From Tachypleus tridentatus (Eukaryota; Arthropoda; Merostomata; Xiphosura; Limulidae): a stretch of 64,000 nt of DNA. Every line of letters begins with the position of its first letter. The first letter of the stretch is position 1. Position numbers and translations under genes: made by a program. Below are positions 24,734-36,401 of this stretch, one piece after another. Location: positions 10,029,857-10,093,856 of the forward strand of contig NC_134834.1 in assembly GCF_004210375.1 (NCBI RefSeq), in the 5' to 3' direction. The notes beneath the pieces were generated by a model. That model was not told the origin of the DNA. It was given only the letters and a program-made list of their open reading frames with translations, and searched no databases.

Positions 24734-27702
24734 AAATCCCACAGCACACTCTATTAACCTCAGAAGATGTATGTGTGGTAATAACTTCTCTTCTTGTCTA
24801 AGATCAATCATAGTTTGTTGTGTTCTTGGCTATTTGTTCGATTTCGTGTTCTTTGTTTTCAGAGTATATACGAAGTTCGTGACCTTGGTATTAGCGACTT
24901 TCACACTTGACTTCTTGGATGATCTGTGTCGTTTCTTTGATGACACACGAGATCATCAGAAAATATCGCTATACGTTTCATCTTCACCAGTCTTCAATGA
25001 ACTACGTAATTAATCTTCTTTCGTGCCTTTAATTTGCTCTGAGGCTATCTTCCACGTGCTTCTCGTGCCATTTTGGTATCTGGGTCTAAACAGTTACACT
25101 CACACTAACGTCAAGGATATTTACCACAAATACCACACATACACACTCTGCACTTGCAAGTCATTTTTCTATATTAGCGCGTTACCCTATCAATACCAGA
25201 GCAGCACTAAACGTCAATATCCGTTTTGTGGCCAGTCGTGAATTCGGTTTTCGTAAAGGGTGTGGCAGTCGTCCACTTTTGTGTCCATTCAGGTTTCAGT
25301 AAAAGTGTTTGCCAATAAACAAATGATCCGGAATTATTTGAAAATTAAATTTTGCAAAATGCTGGGTGCCTGGCCTGTGGAAGCACTGTTAACACATTAG
25401 AGCTTAGAGGGGTGACTGCATTTCCACAATTGGCTGCAGACAGTGAAAGGCACTAGGAGTTGAGTCGTTGTGGTATAAGCACTCAACGCCGCACTTTGAT
25501 TTTCCACTACTGATAACTAGTTTTTTACCTCTGAGTTTGATTTTGTCTGATAGATGGGACATCCTTAACGCCTTTAGTTGCTATCATTAAAGACAACTTC
25601 GCAGAGGAATCTTAAAATAAAACTAATTTTAAGAATTAACTTATACTAAATTCATTGTTGTTTTATAGTGCTGATTTTAATGGCCTATTTGCAACCAATG
25701 CAATAAATATAATAGTTTTGAAGCTATTTTATTTAATACACACACACATACATATATACATATTTTATTTTATAACTATTGTCTTGTTTTATATATGTGT
25801 GTGTAGTCCTTCTATTTATATAAATGAGTTTTTTTTGGTATCAAAATAAAAGATAATTTAAATATGAAGGTGAAGCCTAACGCCAGTGTTAAGCCGTTAA
25901 ACAGATAATCACCGAAAACATGGAAAGACACTACCGATGAAATTAAAATATTAAGATAATCGAGAGTTTTGTTTACAAGTGATCAAACTGTTTATTTCTA
26001 AAGTACTTTGTACATATTGATCGAGGTACAATTGGTAGCCTTGTGGGTCATCGGTCTCAGCCTCAATAGGAAACGACAGGCTTAAAATAATCAAAATAAA
26101 AATTAACACAGCTGGATTCATACCCATTTATGTATCTTTACCTAAGTAGTGTGATTAATGGTAAATAAATGTTACTAACAAAAAAATATTACAAATTTTA
26201 GGCTTCAAAAACCGTGAACGTGTCATTTGTTTACCTCTTGTAATACTGAAATTTACCACATCAAAATAGCGGTAAATCGACGTGTTTCACCTAGTGTTTT
26301 ATAAGTACAGCGCCGCCTCTCCTACTTTTTTTGAAGATACGCAGTGGTAGTCGTAAGTGGAAAGTCGTATGTATGTTTCTTACTTTTTTGTATATTTAAG
26401 CCTCGGATAATATTCTTATAATTTCTTATCATTAATATGTAAATTTATAATACTATAGTAAGTTAATAAAAACGTTCGTATATTTTATAATCACTTAGTG
26501 AAGTTATTAACACTAATCTGATGTTGAACTTGAGTAAATACCAAACCAAACAATTTTCAACTGCCACTATTATACGAGGCTTACTTTATTTACTTGTGTC
26601 AGTCTTTCAAGTAACGAATTAAAGAATATATCAGATAGCTACATCAGTTTCTCTTCGTTGAAGTTAAAGTTTTGGTGAAAATATATAAATAAATTCACGA
26701 GTAAATTTTACGCCTAAAATTTCTAATACTTCGCTAGCTTCCGGAGTTCCAATCCGTAATTATACTATATTTAGAGGGTATTTGCGCTGTTTATGTGGTT
26801 TTAACGATCGAGAGATTTAATATGCTTGTGGTCCTTCATAAAAATCCAAACTAGTTATAGTGTAATTCAAATGATATCCGTGCGTGTGTGTTATTATCCA
26901 ATCCACCAGAGCATTTTAACTTCAACATTCAGATTTGGACTCCATTAATGCTGTTCAGATTTAAATTTAGAAGTTATATTTTATTGAATATTAAGTTGTT
27001 TTATTTAATTCTAAATTCAAATTCTGAATAGGCTTGAGAAAGTCACTTTGATACCATTTTGTTATGATTGTGCTACGTTCGCATTTTCCTTTAATTTCAA
27101 GGTTGTACTTATTTCTAGGAAGAATTGACTTCTCCCAATTTAAACATAGATTTCTTTTTATTACTATAACTAATGACATCTATTCTTACTCTTCGAATAG
27201 CTTTTTGCACGAAATTCAAAAAAAACATTTCTCTTTTATCACATAGTCTTATAATCACGCTGGTTCCTTTTGTTTTCATACTGCCTAATAAGAAAAGCTG
27301 TCGCTCTTTGTGATCATTCAGTAATGACTTAATGTGTTGTAATCCCTTATACTGACCAAGAGGCAGCAGTTTTCTCACTCCCAACCGATGTTCATTACGT
27401 CTAGCTTTTACAGTGTTATTGTAACTAACAGGTTTATTGTCAGATTATTTCTAGTTTAAAAAATATTTCTATAATGTTAAGCGTGCATATTCTGTAAGGT
27501 AACTCGGTTATTTTTATGATTGTATTCCGTTTAATGCTGACAAGTGCGCCTCTTATATTTTAGAGAACAATTACACGAGTTATGATGCAAAATTAATATC
27601 GTAGTTAAACTAAATATTTTCAAAATTTTATTAAAACTGTAAATTTGTGTTTGCTTTTAAGCACATAACACATATTGTTTTAGTCTGTTGACCTACACTA
27701 CA
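24734..27702. other. 3-kb stretch without supported genes
   Basis: No exon with clear splice borders and no recognisable domain was found on either strand. Open frames at 24771-25013, 25023-25241, 25655-25849 and 27115-27384 are short and motif-free. A CA/TA-rich block at 25735-25805 contains ACACACACATACATATATAC and, further on, TATATATGTGTGTGT, which could pair. Confidence 0.45.
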
Positions 27703-27824
27703 AATGCCAAACAGCGGTGTGTTTGCGGACTTACAAAGCTAGAAACCGGGTTTCGATCCATACCCGTGGTGGGCAGAGCACAGATAGCTCATTGTGTAGC
27801 TTTGTGCCTGACTTCAAACAAATG
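27703..27824 (+). mobile_element. SINE copy, family B
   Basis: Contains CCGGGTTTCGATCC, a tRNA-like B-box, then GTGGTGGGCAGAGCACAGAT, the body TCATTGTGTAGCTTTGTGCC and an A-rich tail. A short extra CCATA relative to other copies interrupts the T-arm region. Confidence 0.75.
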
Positions 27825-28680
27825 AAACTTATAAATTGACCCCTTATATATTTGCGACTGTAACTGTATCAAGTGTGTGCTAATTTGTTTGTTAACTTCG
27901 TAATCAATGAACGTAAGGAAGACCTCAAAACATAAATAGTGGAACGACATTTCTTGGTGTCATTTATAGGTAACATTCGTGTGAAATAGAAAAGACAGAG
28001 ACACTTAGAAAATATAAGTAAACAATTTTATTGTACTTTGTTAAATAATTTCGCTATCGAAGATCTCCACCCTTCTTTACAAGTGGGGGTTTAAGATATA
28101 AGAACCAACTAACTAGACATTTACAGTAAAAAACAAACAAACGCGGGCTCAAAACACTAACTTCTAAACTTTATAAATGTTACCAGTTCTGCTTGTACAT
28201 ATCACGCATACAGTTTAATCAAACACGAATAATTATAGCAAAGTTTTATCATTCTGGTTTGTTAATATTGTGGTAACTGAGTTACCTTCACATCACAGCA
28301 TCTGGATTTCTTAAAAAGAAATTATCTCGTATTCTATTTTATATATATTTAAATTAAAAGAAGAATTTTGACTAAGACGATTAGAGATATTTTACAACTT
28401 CTAATACATACCTATATCTTAAATTAGCTCCTTTATTAACACCGTGAAGGACAGTTCGGTTTCATAACTACTTTTTTTGTAACACAGCATTAACGACTAT
28501 ATCTAGAACCCTTAAACCCAAGTAAATAATTTTGTTTGTAACCAATACTGACTAACTGTAACGACTGCTACTGAAAAGCTGGTGTCTCATTGAAAATTGA
28601 AAAAAAATAAAAAAAATTGAAAGTGTTTATTGAAAGTGTTTATTGTGCAGCAAATTTATAATAAAAGTTTCATTAAAGTT
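27825..28680. other. AT-rich stretch, no recognised features
   Basis: I see no protein motif, exon or RNA gene in this segment. Confidence 0.45.
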
Positions 28681-29411
28681 TTAATAGGAACATTATATTC
28701 TTAACACCAGTTATGTTATTAATAGAATTAGTAATTACCCTACGAATTAATTAAAAAATATCTTGTTGTTAACATCAGTTGTTATTAATAGAATTAATAG
28801 AAAGATTATATTCTTAACACCAGTTATGTTATTAATAGAATTAGTAATTACCCTACGAATTAATTAAAAAATATCTTGTTCTTAACATCAGTTGTTATTA
28901 ATAGAATTAATAGGAAGATTATATTCTTAACACCAGTTATGTTATTAATAGAATTAGTAATTACCATACGAATTAATTAAAAAATATCTTGTTCTTAACA
29001 TCAGTTGTTATTAATAGAATTAATAGAAAGATTATATTCTTAACACCAGTTATGTTATTAATAGAATTAGTAATTACCCTACGAATTAATTAAAAAATAT
29101 CTTGTTGTTAACATCAGTTGTTATTAATAGAATTAATAGAAAGATTATATTCTTAACACCAGTTATGTTATTAATAGAATTAGTAATTACCCTACGAATT
29201 AATTAAAAAATATCTTGTTGTTAACATCAGTTGTTATTAATAGAATTAATAACATTATATTCTTAACACCAGTTATGTTATTAATAGAATTAGTAATTAC
29301 CCTACGAATTAATTAAAAAATATCTTGTTGTTAACATCAGTTGTTATTAATAGAATTAATAGAAAGATTATATTCTTAACACCAGTTATGTTATTAATAG
29401 AATTAGTAATA
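28681..29411. repeat. 113-bp minisatellite (about 6.5 units)
   Basis: The period is about 113 bp and units are nearly identical. Each unit carries two related halves, one with TTAACACCAGTTATGTTATT and the other with TTAACATCAGTTGTTATTAA, both followed by AATAGAATTA. The present unit therefore probably arose by duplication and divergence of a shorter one. One unit near 29240 has a short deletion. Confidence 0.93.
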
Positions 29412-30220
29412 ATTCTATGAATGAAGTAAAAAATGCCCTGCTCGTTAATTAGATACGGATTTGCTTTGAGATATTAATGAATAGATTTTATCATGAAACA
29501 AGACATCTTTAGTGTTTATATTATCGACGTAAAATAAACAGCAAAAATACTTTAGTCAAACGTTTAATACCCCTAGCAACACAAAATTAATAATATTTTA
29601 CCAAATTCACTGGTAAAGGCCCTCTAGTGAAGGAAAAGGTTTCAACTGTTAACTATATCCGTTTTTACATATGAAAACTATAGTTAAAGAACAGTTGTAT
29701 ACACTGATGGCCGATTTTAATAAAAAATATATTTGGCCAAACGGGACTAACCCCCCGTTCCATAAATAAAACAACAACAACAAAACAATATACAGCTCTT
29801 TTATAAATCTGGTAGGGTACAACTGTTACACATAATAATTAAGCTATATTAAGAATTAGGCATCTGATGTTAAAGTAGATATCAGATTAAGACCAAATAT
29901 AACTTCCGGCGATTCGGATTGAAAAATTTAATATTAAATAGCACGATAAGAAATACAGACGTTATCTTAAAGTGAGACTTTAAATAATTATTACTTCTGT
30001 AGGTGACTAGTATTTAGAGCTTGAAACAAGTATTATAAAAACATTTCTTAGATTAATTATAATAAACATAGTGTTTTATTCAGCAAGGAAACATTACTGT
30101 AAACCACGCCTGTCTTGAAATAAATATTCACCCTTTATTCCAACCACTTGTTTCCTTCACTTACAGAGGCATATAGGACCCCCTCTTAAGGAACATTTTG
30201 GAAACAAAAAGTTAACTTAA
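29412..30220. other. AT-rich stretch, no recognised features
   Basis: No supported gene. A (CAA)n-like tract follows GGACTAACCCCCCGTTCC at about 29745-29785 and may be the tail of an old retroelement. Confidence 0.4.
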
Positions 30221-30457
30221 ACATTTGTTGCTTTATGCGAGAGACGTATTTCTATACTGCTTTATTGGAATCAGAAACATAAACATCTGTTGCTTTATGC
30301 GAGAGACGTATTTCTATACTGCTTTATTGGAATCAGAAACATAAACATCTGTTGCTTTATGCAAGAGACGTTTTCTATACTGCTTTATTGGAATGAAAAC
30401 ATAACACAAACATCTGTTGCTTTATGCGAGAGACGTATTTCTTTCTATACTGCTTTC
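30221..30457. repeat. 62-bp tandem repeat (about 3.8 units)
   Basis: Units contain CATCTGTTGCTTTATGCGAG and ATACTGCTTTATTGGAATC. The third and fourth units carry small deletions or insertions. The 60-codon frame across it is a by-product. Confidence 0.9.
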
Positions 30458-30766
30458 CGAACTGAAGGATAATTCTTCACAACATTAATTACAATTATTA
30501 TAATTGTTATTTTTAATGGATTTTGGTTTTGGCGTAGAGCTCAACTTTGTCCATCTCGAGGCTGGTCGAATTCCGACTTTTAACACAATAAGCCTTCAAA
30601 CTTATTAACAAATAATATGAATACACTTCTAAAAAACTATTTTAACATGCTTGTTTTAGGTTCTTTCTAATAACGTTCCTAATTTCAAATTACTGGTCAG
30701 AGGGAAAAACTGCTAGTCATCCTTCCACACACGATAAGGGATTAATTGTTACATTTATAACGCATT

Positions 30767-31053
30767 CACAGCTTAACATGGACAGGTGGTTAGTGCACGC
30801 GACTCGTAATTCAAGGGTCGCGGGTTCGAATCCCCATTACATAAAATATGCTCGTCCTTTCAGCCGTGGGGTAGTTACAATTTGACGATCAATCCGACTA
30901 TCCGTTGGTAAAAGAGTAGCCAAAGAGTTGGCGGTGGGTGGTGATGACTAGCTGCCTTCCCTTTAGCCTTACGCTGTTAAATTAGGGACAGTTAGTCCAG
31001 ATAGCCCTCGTGTAGCTTTGCGCACAATCCAGAACAAGCAAACACAGCTTAAC
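30767..31053 (+). mobile_element. Full-length family A SINE with 11-bp target-site duplication
   Basis: It has a tRNA-like head with CGCGACTCGTAATTC and GGGTTCGAATCCCC, a body with CCTTTCAGCCGTGGGG and GAGTTGGCGGTGGGTGGTG, and a CAAGCAAAC tail. The direct repeat CACAGCTTAAC lies at 30767-30777 and 31043-31053. The copy is moderately diverged. Confidence 0.9.
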
Positions 31054-31257
31054 GCGCTGGGAATGTTTTACGATATCGCACAGGTTCGAATGATGATCAC
31101 CAGCCCCAAAACCCAGAGGTTCACCACAATACTTATTTTTAACGATTAGACAGAAAAGACTGACGTTAAAAGTAAGTTTAATATATTTTTAATAAAAATG
31201 TGTAGTGGAAAAAGTTTGTTAATTTTATAGCTGTTTACTTATTACTATAATATGCGC

Positions 31258-31377
31258 TCCACCTCTCAGCGGTCCATTGGTACGTTTTTAACAACGTTAA
31301 AAACCGGGTTTCGATACCCGTTGTGAGCACAATACAGATAGCCCATGGTGTTGCTTTGAGCCTAAAAACAAACAAAA
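31258..31377 (+). mobile_element. SINE copy, family B
   Basis: Contains TTAAAAACCGGGTTTCGATA and then AGATAGCCCATGGTGTTGCT, with an AAAAACAAACAAAA tail. One of the better copies of this family in the window. Confidence 0.75.
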
Positions 31378-31725
31378 GTTTATTTCGCATTAAAATTTGT
31401 AAAATTTACAGACATTAAAGTCGAAGAATAAAAGAAATTCCTTGTGGCACAAATGGTTTTATGATCATCACAACACGTATCTGTACTGTTAGCGTTATCG
31501 TAGTCAATTTCAGTTAAATCTCGAATTATATGTTTTCCTCTAATTTTTTTTTTTTTTTTACAAAATGAAACATTATTTTATAAAACAATTCAAAAATTGC
31601 TCGTTGAGAATTTCAATTTTCCAAAAAAACCCCAACAAACTCGATTGCCTAATTATATCTTATTCAAGCGACTTAAATGTTTCGATGAACACCTAAATAC
31701 ACCGTGGATCTAAAATTGGTTTCCC

Positions 31726-31848
31726 TAGACAGTAGCACAGCGATATGGCTACGGCCTTGTAACGCTCTAATTCAGGTTTTGATACCTGTTGGAAGACAGA
31801 GCACGGATAGCACATTGTGTAGCCCTGTGCTTAATTACAAACAGCAAA
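31726..31848 (+). mobile_element. SINE copy, family B, diverged
   Basis: Contains TTGTAACGCTCTAATTCAGG, GATACCTGTTGGAAGACAGA and GCACATTGTGTAGCCCTGTG with an ATTACAAACAGCAAAA tail. The open frame 31704-31886 is this SINE read through. Confidence 0.7.
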
Positions 31849-32202
31849 ATCATTCCTACATATTTCTAATACTTGTATCGAGCTAATGTAATAAATGATA
31901 AATGATCTCTAGAACACGAAATAAATGCTTATTGAGTGATTAATTGGATTGAAGATTTGATATTTTGAGTATTCACAGACTGTTTTTCAAATAATTGTAC
32001 TTGTCATACGTCGTTTGTGTTAGGCCTACAAAAGACCATGTTCTTTATTTAGTCTCTTAAGTATTTTCAAGAATTGGAAGTGTATAATATTAGTATTCCA
32101 TCCACATTATTATGTCATATTCATCACCGACGACGCGATTCGCTAAATACAGAGCTCATCATGTTCAAACACTATTTATATGAACTAGTCTCCCACTGTT
32201 CT

Positions 32203-32274
32203 GAAAGCTTATAACGCTAAGAGTTGGGTTTTGACACCAGTAATAGGCACAGATAGTCCATTGTGTAGCTTTGG
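32203..32274 (+). mobile_element. SINE family B copy interrupted by a family A SINE
   Basis: The B body (GGCACAGATAGTCCATTGTG then TAGCTTTG) runs up to 32274. It is then split by the minus-strand A element and resumes at 32535 with GTAGCTTTGTGG. Family A therefore inserted after family B at this site. Confidence 0.8.
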
Positions 32275-32543
32275 TTTTGAATTTCGCGCAAAGTTTAACG
32301 AGGGCTCTCTGCACAAGCCGTCTAGCAGTGTTAGACTAGAGGGAAAGCAGCAAGTCATCACCACCCACCGCCAACTCTTGGGCTACTCTTTACCAGCGAA
32401 TAGTGGGATTGACCGCCACATTATAACTCCCTCACGGCTGAGGAGGTGAGCATTTTTGGTGTGACAGGGATTCAAACCACCGTTTCTTGGATTGACGAGT
32501 CGAGTGCCTTAACCACCTGACCATGCCGGGCCGCGTAGCTTTG
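32266..32543 (-). mobile_element. Family A SINE nested in family B, with 9-bp target-site duplication
   Basis: The minus strand reads a tRNA-like head (about 32460-32533) and a body with ACTCTTGGG/CCCAAGAGT, ending near 32275. The repeat GTAGCTTTG at 32266-32274 and 32535-32543 is part of the family B body, duplicated on insertion. The frame 32231-32449 is SINE-derived. Confidence 0.9.
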
Positions 32544-33048
32544 TGGTTAACAACATGGATATGTACTTTTGAAACTTAAAATATTTTGATTTCATCAATT
32601 ATAAGTAAATAAACAAAAAACACGAGAGGTGGAAATTATAGAACAAACGTTTAGTAACTTTTCCATTTCAGGTATTTTCCAAATGAAATTTACATTAAAG
32701 TGAAAAAACATCATAACGTAAAACACAGACACCAAATAACATAAAAAGGTTCTAGACTCATTAAATAATTCTATATATTTTGTTCGCTTTCTACCCTATA
32801 TCCCTTGACAAAGTACTTTACGTGTAGAGTACTTATAACATTTTAGTTCCTTTTAAATAAATTATTTTTAATTATTTAAATTAACATAAATTATCAAGAA
32901 GCGCCATCTGTTATGATAATTAAATATTAATAATTTATTTATTTTATTTACTGTTTTTTGGAACAGTAGTTATATTTGGATATTCTACCGATTTATCTTT
33001 AAAACTAGAACTAGTTAATGGAGTAATGCTACTTTTCATACGAGAACA
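32544..33048. other. AT-rich stretch, no recognised features
   Basis: Strongly A/T-rich (notably 32840-32960). I see no gene. Confidence 0.45.
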
Positions 33049-33332
33049 GGCCTGGCATGGCCTGGTGAGTTAAGGCGTTCGACTCGTAATCCGAGGGTCG
33101 CGCCCTCGAATCCCCGTCGCACCAAACATGCTCGACCTTTCAGCTGTGAGAGCGTTATAATGTGTCGATTAATCCCACTATTCGTTGGTAAAAGAGTAGC
33201 CCAAGAGTTGGCGGTGGGTGATGATGTCTAGCTGCCTTCCCTCTGGTCTTACACTGCTAAATTAGGGACGGCTAGCGAAGATAGCCCTCGTGTAGCTTTG
33301 CGCGAAATTCAAAACAAACAAACAAAACAAAC
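33049..33332 (+). mobile_element. Full-length family A SINE
   Basis: It has a tRNA-like head with GGCCTGGCATGGCCTGG, CGACTCGTAATCCGAGG and a B-box region altered to CGCCCTCGAATCC. The body is conserved and the tail is (CAAA)n-like. I could not identify a target-site duplication. Confidence 0.9.
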
Positions 33333-33416
33333 ATGAGGTGAAATTTTGAAATATCTCCTGAAATGACTGCGATAACCTCAACAGAGATAACTCCATTATG
33401 TTTGTTATTTTATACT

Positions 33417-33516
33417 GGCATCCCAGAGTCTGAAGGCTTACCATCGCTAAAAATCGGGGTTCGATACTCGTGGCGAGCACAGCACAGATATCCTTTCATT
33501 TCGCGACGAACAAACA
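33417..33516 (+). mobile_element. SINE fragment, family B
   Basis: Contains GGGGTTCGATACTCGTGG then CACAGATATCC and a CGAACAAACA tail. Diverged. Confidence 0.6.
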
Positions 33517-33867
33517 TTTATAATAACTAGTTAGAACTGATCGTTGGAGTAAAATCTAGACAATAAAAGAAAAACGCAGAAAGCAGTTAGGCTTAAAATT
33601 ATATATAAAAAGAGTGTGTTTAATTGGAACTGATTAGGGTTAATCTTTAAAACCCCGGGGAACAAAACAAGTTTATTGAATTTCTTATTTGATTGTTCTC
33701 GTAATGCGACACCTATCGCTAGCTGTTTTAATTAAAAGAACGTCTAAATAGACTATTATTAATGCCTGATATTTAAGGTGTAGACTGTAGAATAAAACGA
33801 CGCGTTACGGGTAGATTTATATCTCTTACTAGTTTATTTTTTAGTTTTCTTTGTGTAATTTAGAATT

Positions 33868-34080
33868 TTCGCGCGAAGCTGTATAACACTTATATCTGTA
33901 TAGGTACCTATCTTGTAGAAACTGATAGATTAAAGGGAAGATATTCAACAGCACATACCGCCAATGTTGGGCTTACCCTTGTCTGACTGTATAGTAGGAG
34001 TTTATCATCTTAGGTCCAAATACGGAGCGAATTTTGCGGCAACGGGACGCGAACCGTGTTTAGTCTTACTTATGTACTAC
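33868..34080 (-). mobile_element. Diverged relative of SINE family A
   Basis: The minus strand reads GGTTCGCGTCCCGTTGCCGC, a tRNA B-box-like block. A body recalling family A follows, with AAGCCCAACATTGGCGG in place of CCCAAGAGTTGGCGG and an end GCTTCGCGCGAAAATTC. Internal similarity is patchy, so this is an old copy or a related family. It lies downstream of the CaV2 stop codon. Confidence 0.5.
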
Positions 34081-34602
34081 GTCAAGTACGACCCGTGAAG
34101 TTTAAGAAACTTTTCTTGGCTGGTTTGATTATTTATCTTCACGGACATAACAAAATCATTTTGATAAGCTGATATTTAAATCTGATGATGATGTAAACCA
34201 TAGCTGTTTAGAAATACGTGCAAAGAAGCGAAACGTCCGCAGAAAGCTTTATGTAATATAGTAGGAAATTCGTACATTTTGGTTTGGCATGCAGATTGTT
34301 TACATTATGGAAAATAAATGTTTAATAATAGCATATGGACCTAGTCCTGATGGTATGAAAGTTGTTACTATGTTGTTAGTCCATCACAGAAGGACCAACA
34401 AACGGTTGTAATTGCTAAAAGTTAGATAGTTAATTGAAAATTCAAATTCAAGTACTGATGACAATGACAAGAAATCGAATAATTATATATGCATCGTATT
34501 TGTTCAGGGACATGAAGTTAATGTATAACTTTGAAAGAATAAGTCCAGAATTTTAAACCTCTAAGCTTTTATCAGATTTATCTTGTGCAAACGATTGGCT
34601 CG
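34081..34602 (-). other. Probable 3' UTR and flank of the CaV2 gene
   Basis: This is AT-rich DNA immediately 3' of the CaV2 stop codon on the minus strand. A minus-strand ATTAAA (plus 34321-34326), about 280 nt after the stop, is a plausible variant poly(A) signal. A canonical AATAAA on the minus strand is seen only further away (plus 33833-33838). The transcript end cannot be fixed from sequence alone. Confidence 0.45.
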
Positions 34603-35432
34603 TTAGCACCAATCATCATCAGAGTCAGTATGTGGACCAACACGACGTAAAGCTGGCATAATTACTTCCCGTTCTTTTTGACCTGGCTTGTAACCATTAG
34701 GCAGTGGCGATGGAAGCTGTCGACAGCTTCTTCCTACAGCTGCTGATGCTTGGAAAGTGACCAGTTTGTCATTATGCCCAACAGGGTCAAAACTTCTGTC
34801 CAGGGTAGGGTAAAAGTCTACACTACGAGTATGTTCCTGACCACGTGGCAAATTAACGTTGCTGCTAGCCACCCTTCCGCCTGGTCTTAGAGATGGGCTC
34901 TGAGGTCCAGTACTCACAGTAGTTCTTTGTTGTCGGAATGTCATCTGGGATTTTGGCAGATGTGTAGGCGAAGCATTTACTCTTGGAAAGTTAATACTAA
35001 ATATTGATTTGTTACTGGGCTCGAGCACTGTTGGCGAACAGGACACAACAGGAAAGTTGATCCTTTCCATGGATCGAACACCAACATACAGAGTGGATGG
35101 TTTGATGGGAGTTGGGGGTAATTTCCTTCCCCGCGAAATTCTCTGCAATGGTAAGCTATGTGCGGAGGCTGGGCTCACACTACGGGTATACTCTTCTAAT
35201 GGTGATTTACTATAATATTCACTGTGAGTTGGAGTGAGGTTTGGACTAAGTCTGTGGGATCGTCTGTAGGAATACGTTGTCTGGTGTTCTGGACTGATAC
35301 TGTGACTTTGCTCGTGTGATGGAGAGGAAACTCGCCAAGGTGATGGCTTGCCGAACGTCGATCGAACCGGTGTCCTTCCTCCATACCTCGTACCTTCTTC
35401 AGATATGACAAATTCATCAACTCGAGGTTTGG
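34603..35432 (-). CDS. cac: Terminal coding exon of a CaV2-type voltage-gated calcium channel alpha1 subunit
   Basis: This is the cytoplasmic C-terminal tail of the presynaptic calcium channel pore subunit (cacophony/UNC-2/CaV2 group). The exon begins after a minus-strand acceptor TTTTCTGAAATTGTAG with two bases (CC) completing a split codon, then 275 codons and TAA at 34603-34605. RKLPPTP (residues 102-108, positions 35107-35127) matches the R-x-L-P-x-T-P type site that binds RIM-binding-protein SH3 domains. CRQLPSPLPNGY (236-247) resembles the RRLPNGY block near the end of vertebrate CaV2.1. The final residues SDDDWC match the D-x-W-C PDZ ligand of CaV2 channels. The remainder is Ser/Pro-rich and disordered, as is usual for this tail. 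Pore and EF-hand/IQ exons are not in the window. The frame is intact. Confidence 0.9.
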
Positions 35433-36401
35433 CTACAATTTCAGAAAACAAAAGGAAACAGTTATAACGTGATTTTGCTACTCTCTACGTAATAATTGAT
35501 AAACGTTTTGATACAAATGTGTCAGAAAAAAATTCGTTATGGCATCGATGGTGCTTGCAATTGAGTTTTAAAAGGATACAAAAATAGAGCATCTGAGTTC
35601 CAATTACACACACTACTGTCATCTACTTACTATAGTAGTATTCGATAGTATATTTTGAAACAGTAATCCATCTGTTGGTTTACTGTTTCATGAAGTACTG
35701 AACTGCAAACGTCTTTAGAAATGCAGTAAAACGTTTTTCTGTTCAAATCAGGCCTAACGGGAGTTAAGCCTATTGCTTGCTTGTTAATGCGGCCACAGAC
35801 ACTGTCAAATAAATAATAACAAGAAGAAATAACAAAATTATTTTGGTTCCGCAATTAATTGTCAAATACTACTGTAATAAAAATTAACATGTATTTATAA
35901 TATTTTTTAATATTTACTTGAATGTACTTTTGGCTTTATTAGAAAGCAAGAATTTAACTCCCACTAGGCCTAATTCGTACTCATTAACATTGTATGTTTG
36001 AGTATTGCTTTTATACGTTACGTCGTTAATTGAATATATTATCAGTGAAATAATTAAGAATGTATGAGGACATTATTAAAGTCAAATAAACCAATTAAGT
36101 GTAATTTCATTATAATTTATATCCAACAACTGTTTCTTCATAATGAACTTAAAACACTAAGAAGTAAGGTTCTGTTCAGCATACGGTTTGGTCGTTAAAC
36201 GTTACAAGCACACACATGAAACACATTCATGTCCTATGTTTTAGCCACACACTATGATATTAACCACATTTAGATTTGTAAACCGTGAAGAAAAGGTGCT
36301 TTCCTTCAAACTTTCCAGGATTTACCAGCTTGAAATTTCGGATATACGATAGACTAAGACACTTGTCTTTTTGTTTTCGCTGCGTTTATGGACAAACAAC
36401 T
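35433..36401 (-). other. 3' part of the last CaV2 intron
   Basis: AT-rich non-coding DNA between the acceptor at 35433-35434 and the 63-bp array. I found no additional exon. A 74-codon minus frame at 35630-35854 has no motif. Confidence 0.6.

Noticed and set aside
24771-25241. Two adjacent open frames of 80 and 72 codons as a small gene
   Set aside because: No domain, no start context, no splice signals and biased composition. The minus strand has a Lys/Ser-rich frame of similar length, so neither is convincing.
30221-30457. Relationship between the 62-bp repeat here and the 63-bp array
   Set aside because: Similar length only; the unit sequences share no visible similarity.
30775-30845. 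Functional tRNA gene in SINE heads
   Set aside because: The tRNA-like part has mismatched stems and is always joined to the conserved SINE body. Several copies carry target duplications, so these are SINEs.
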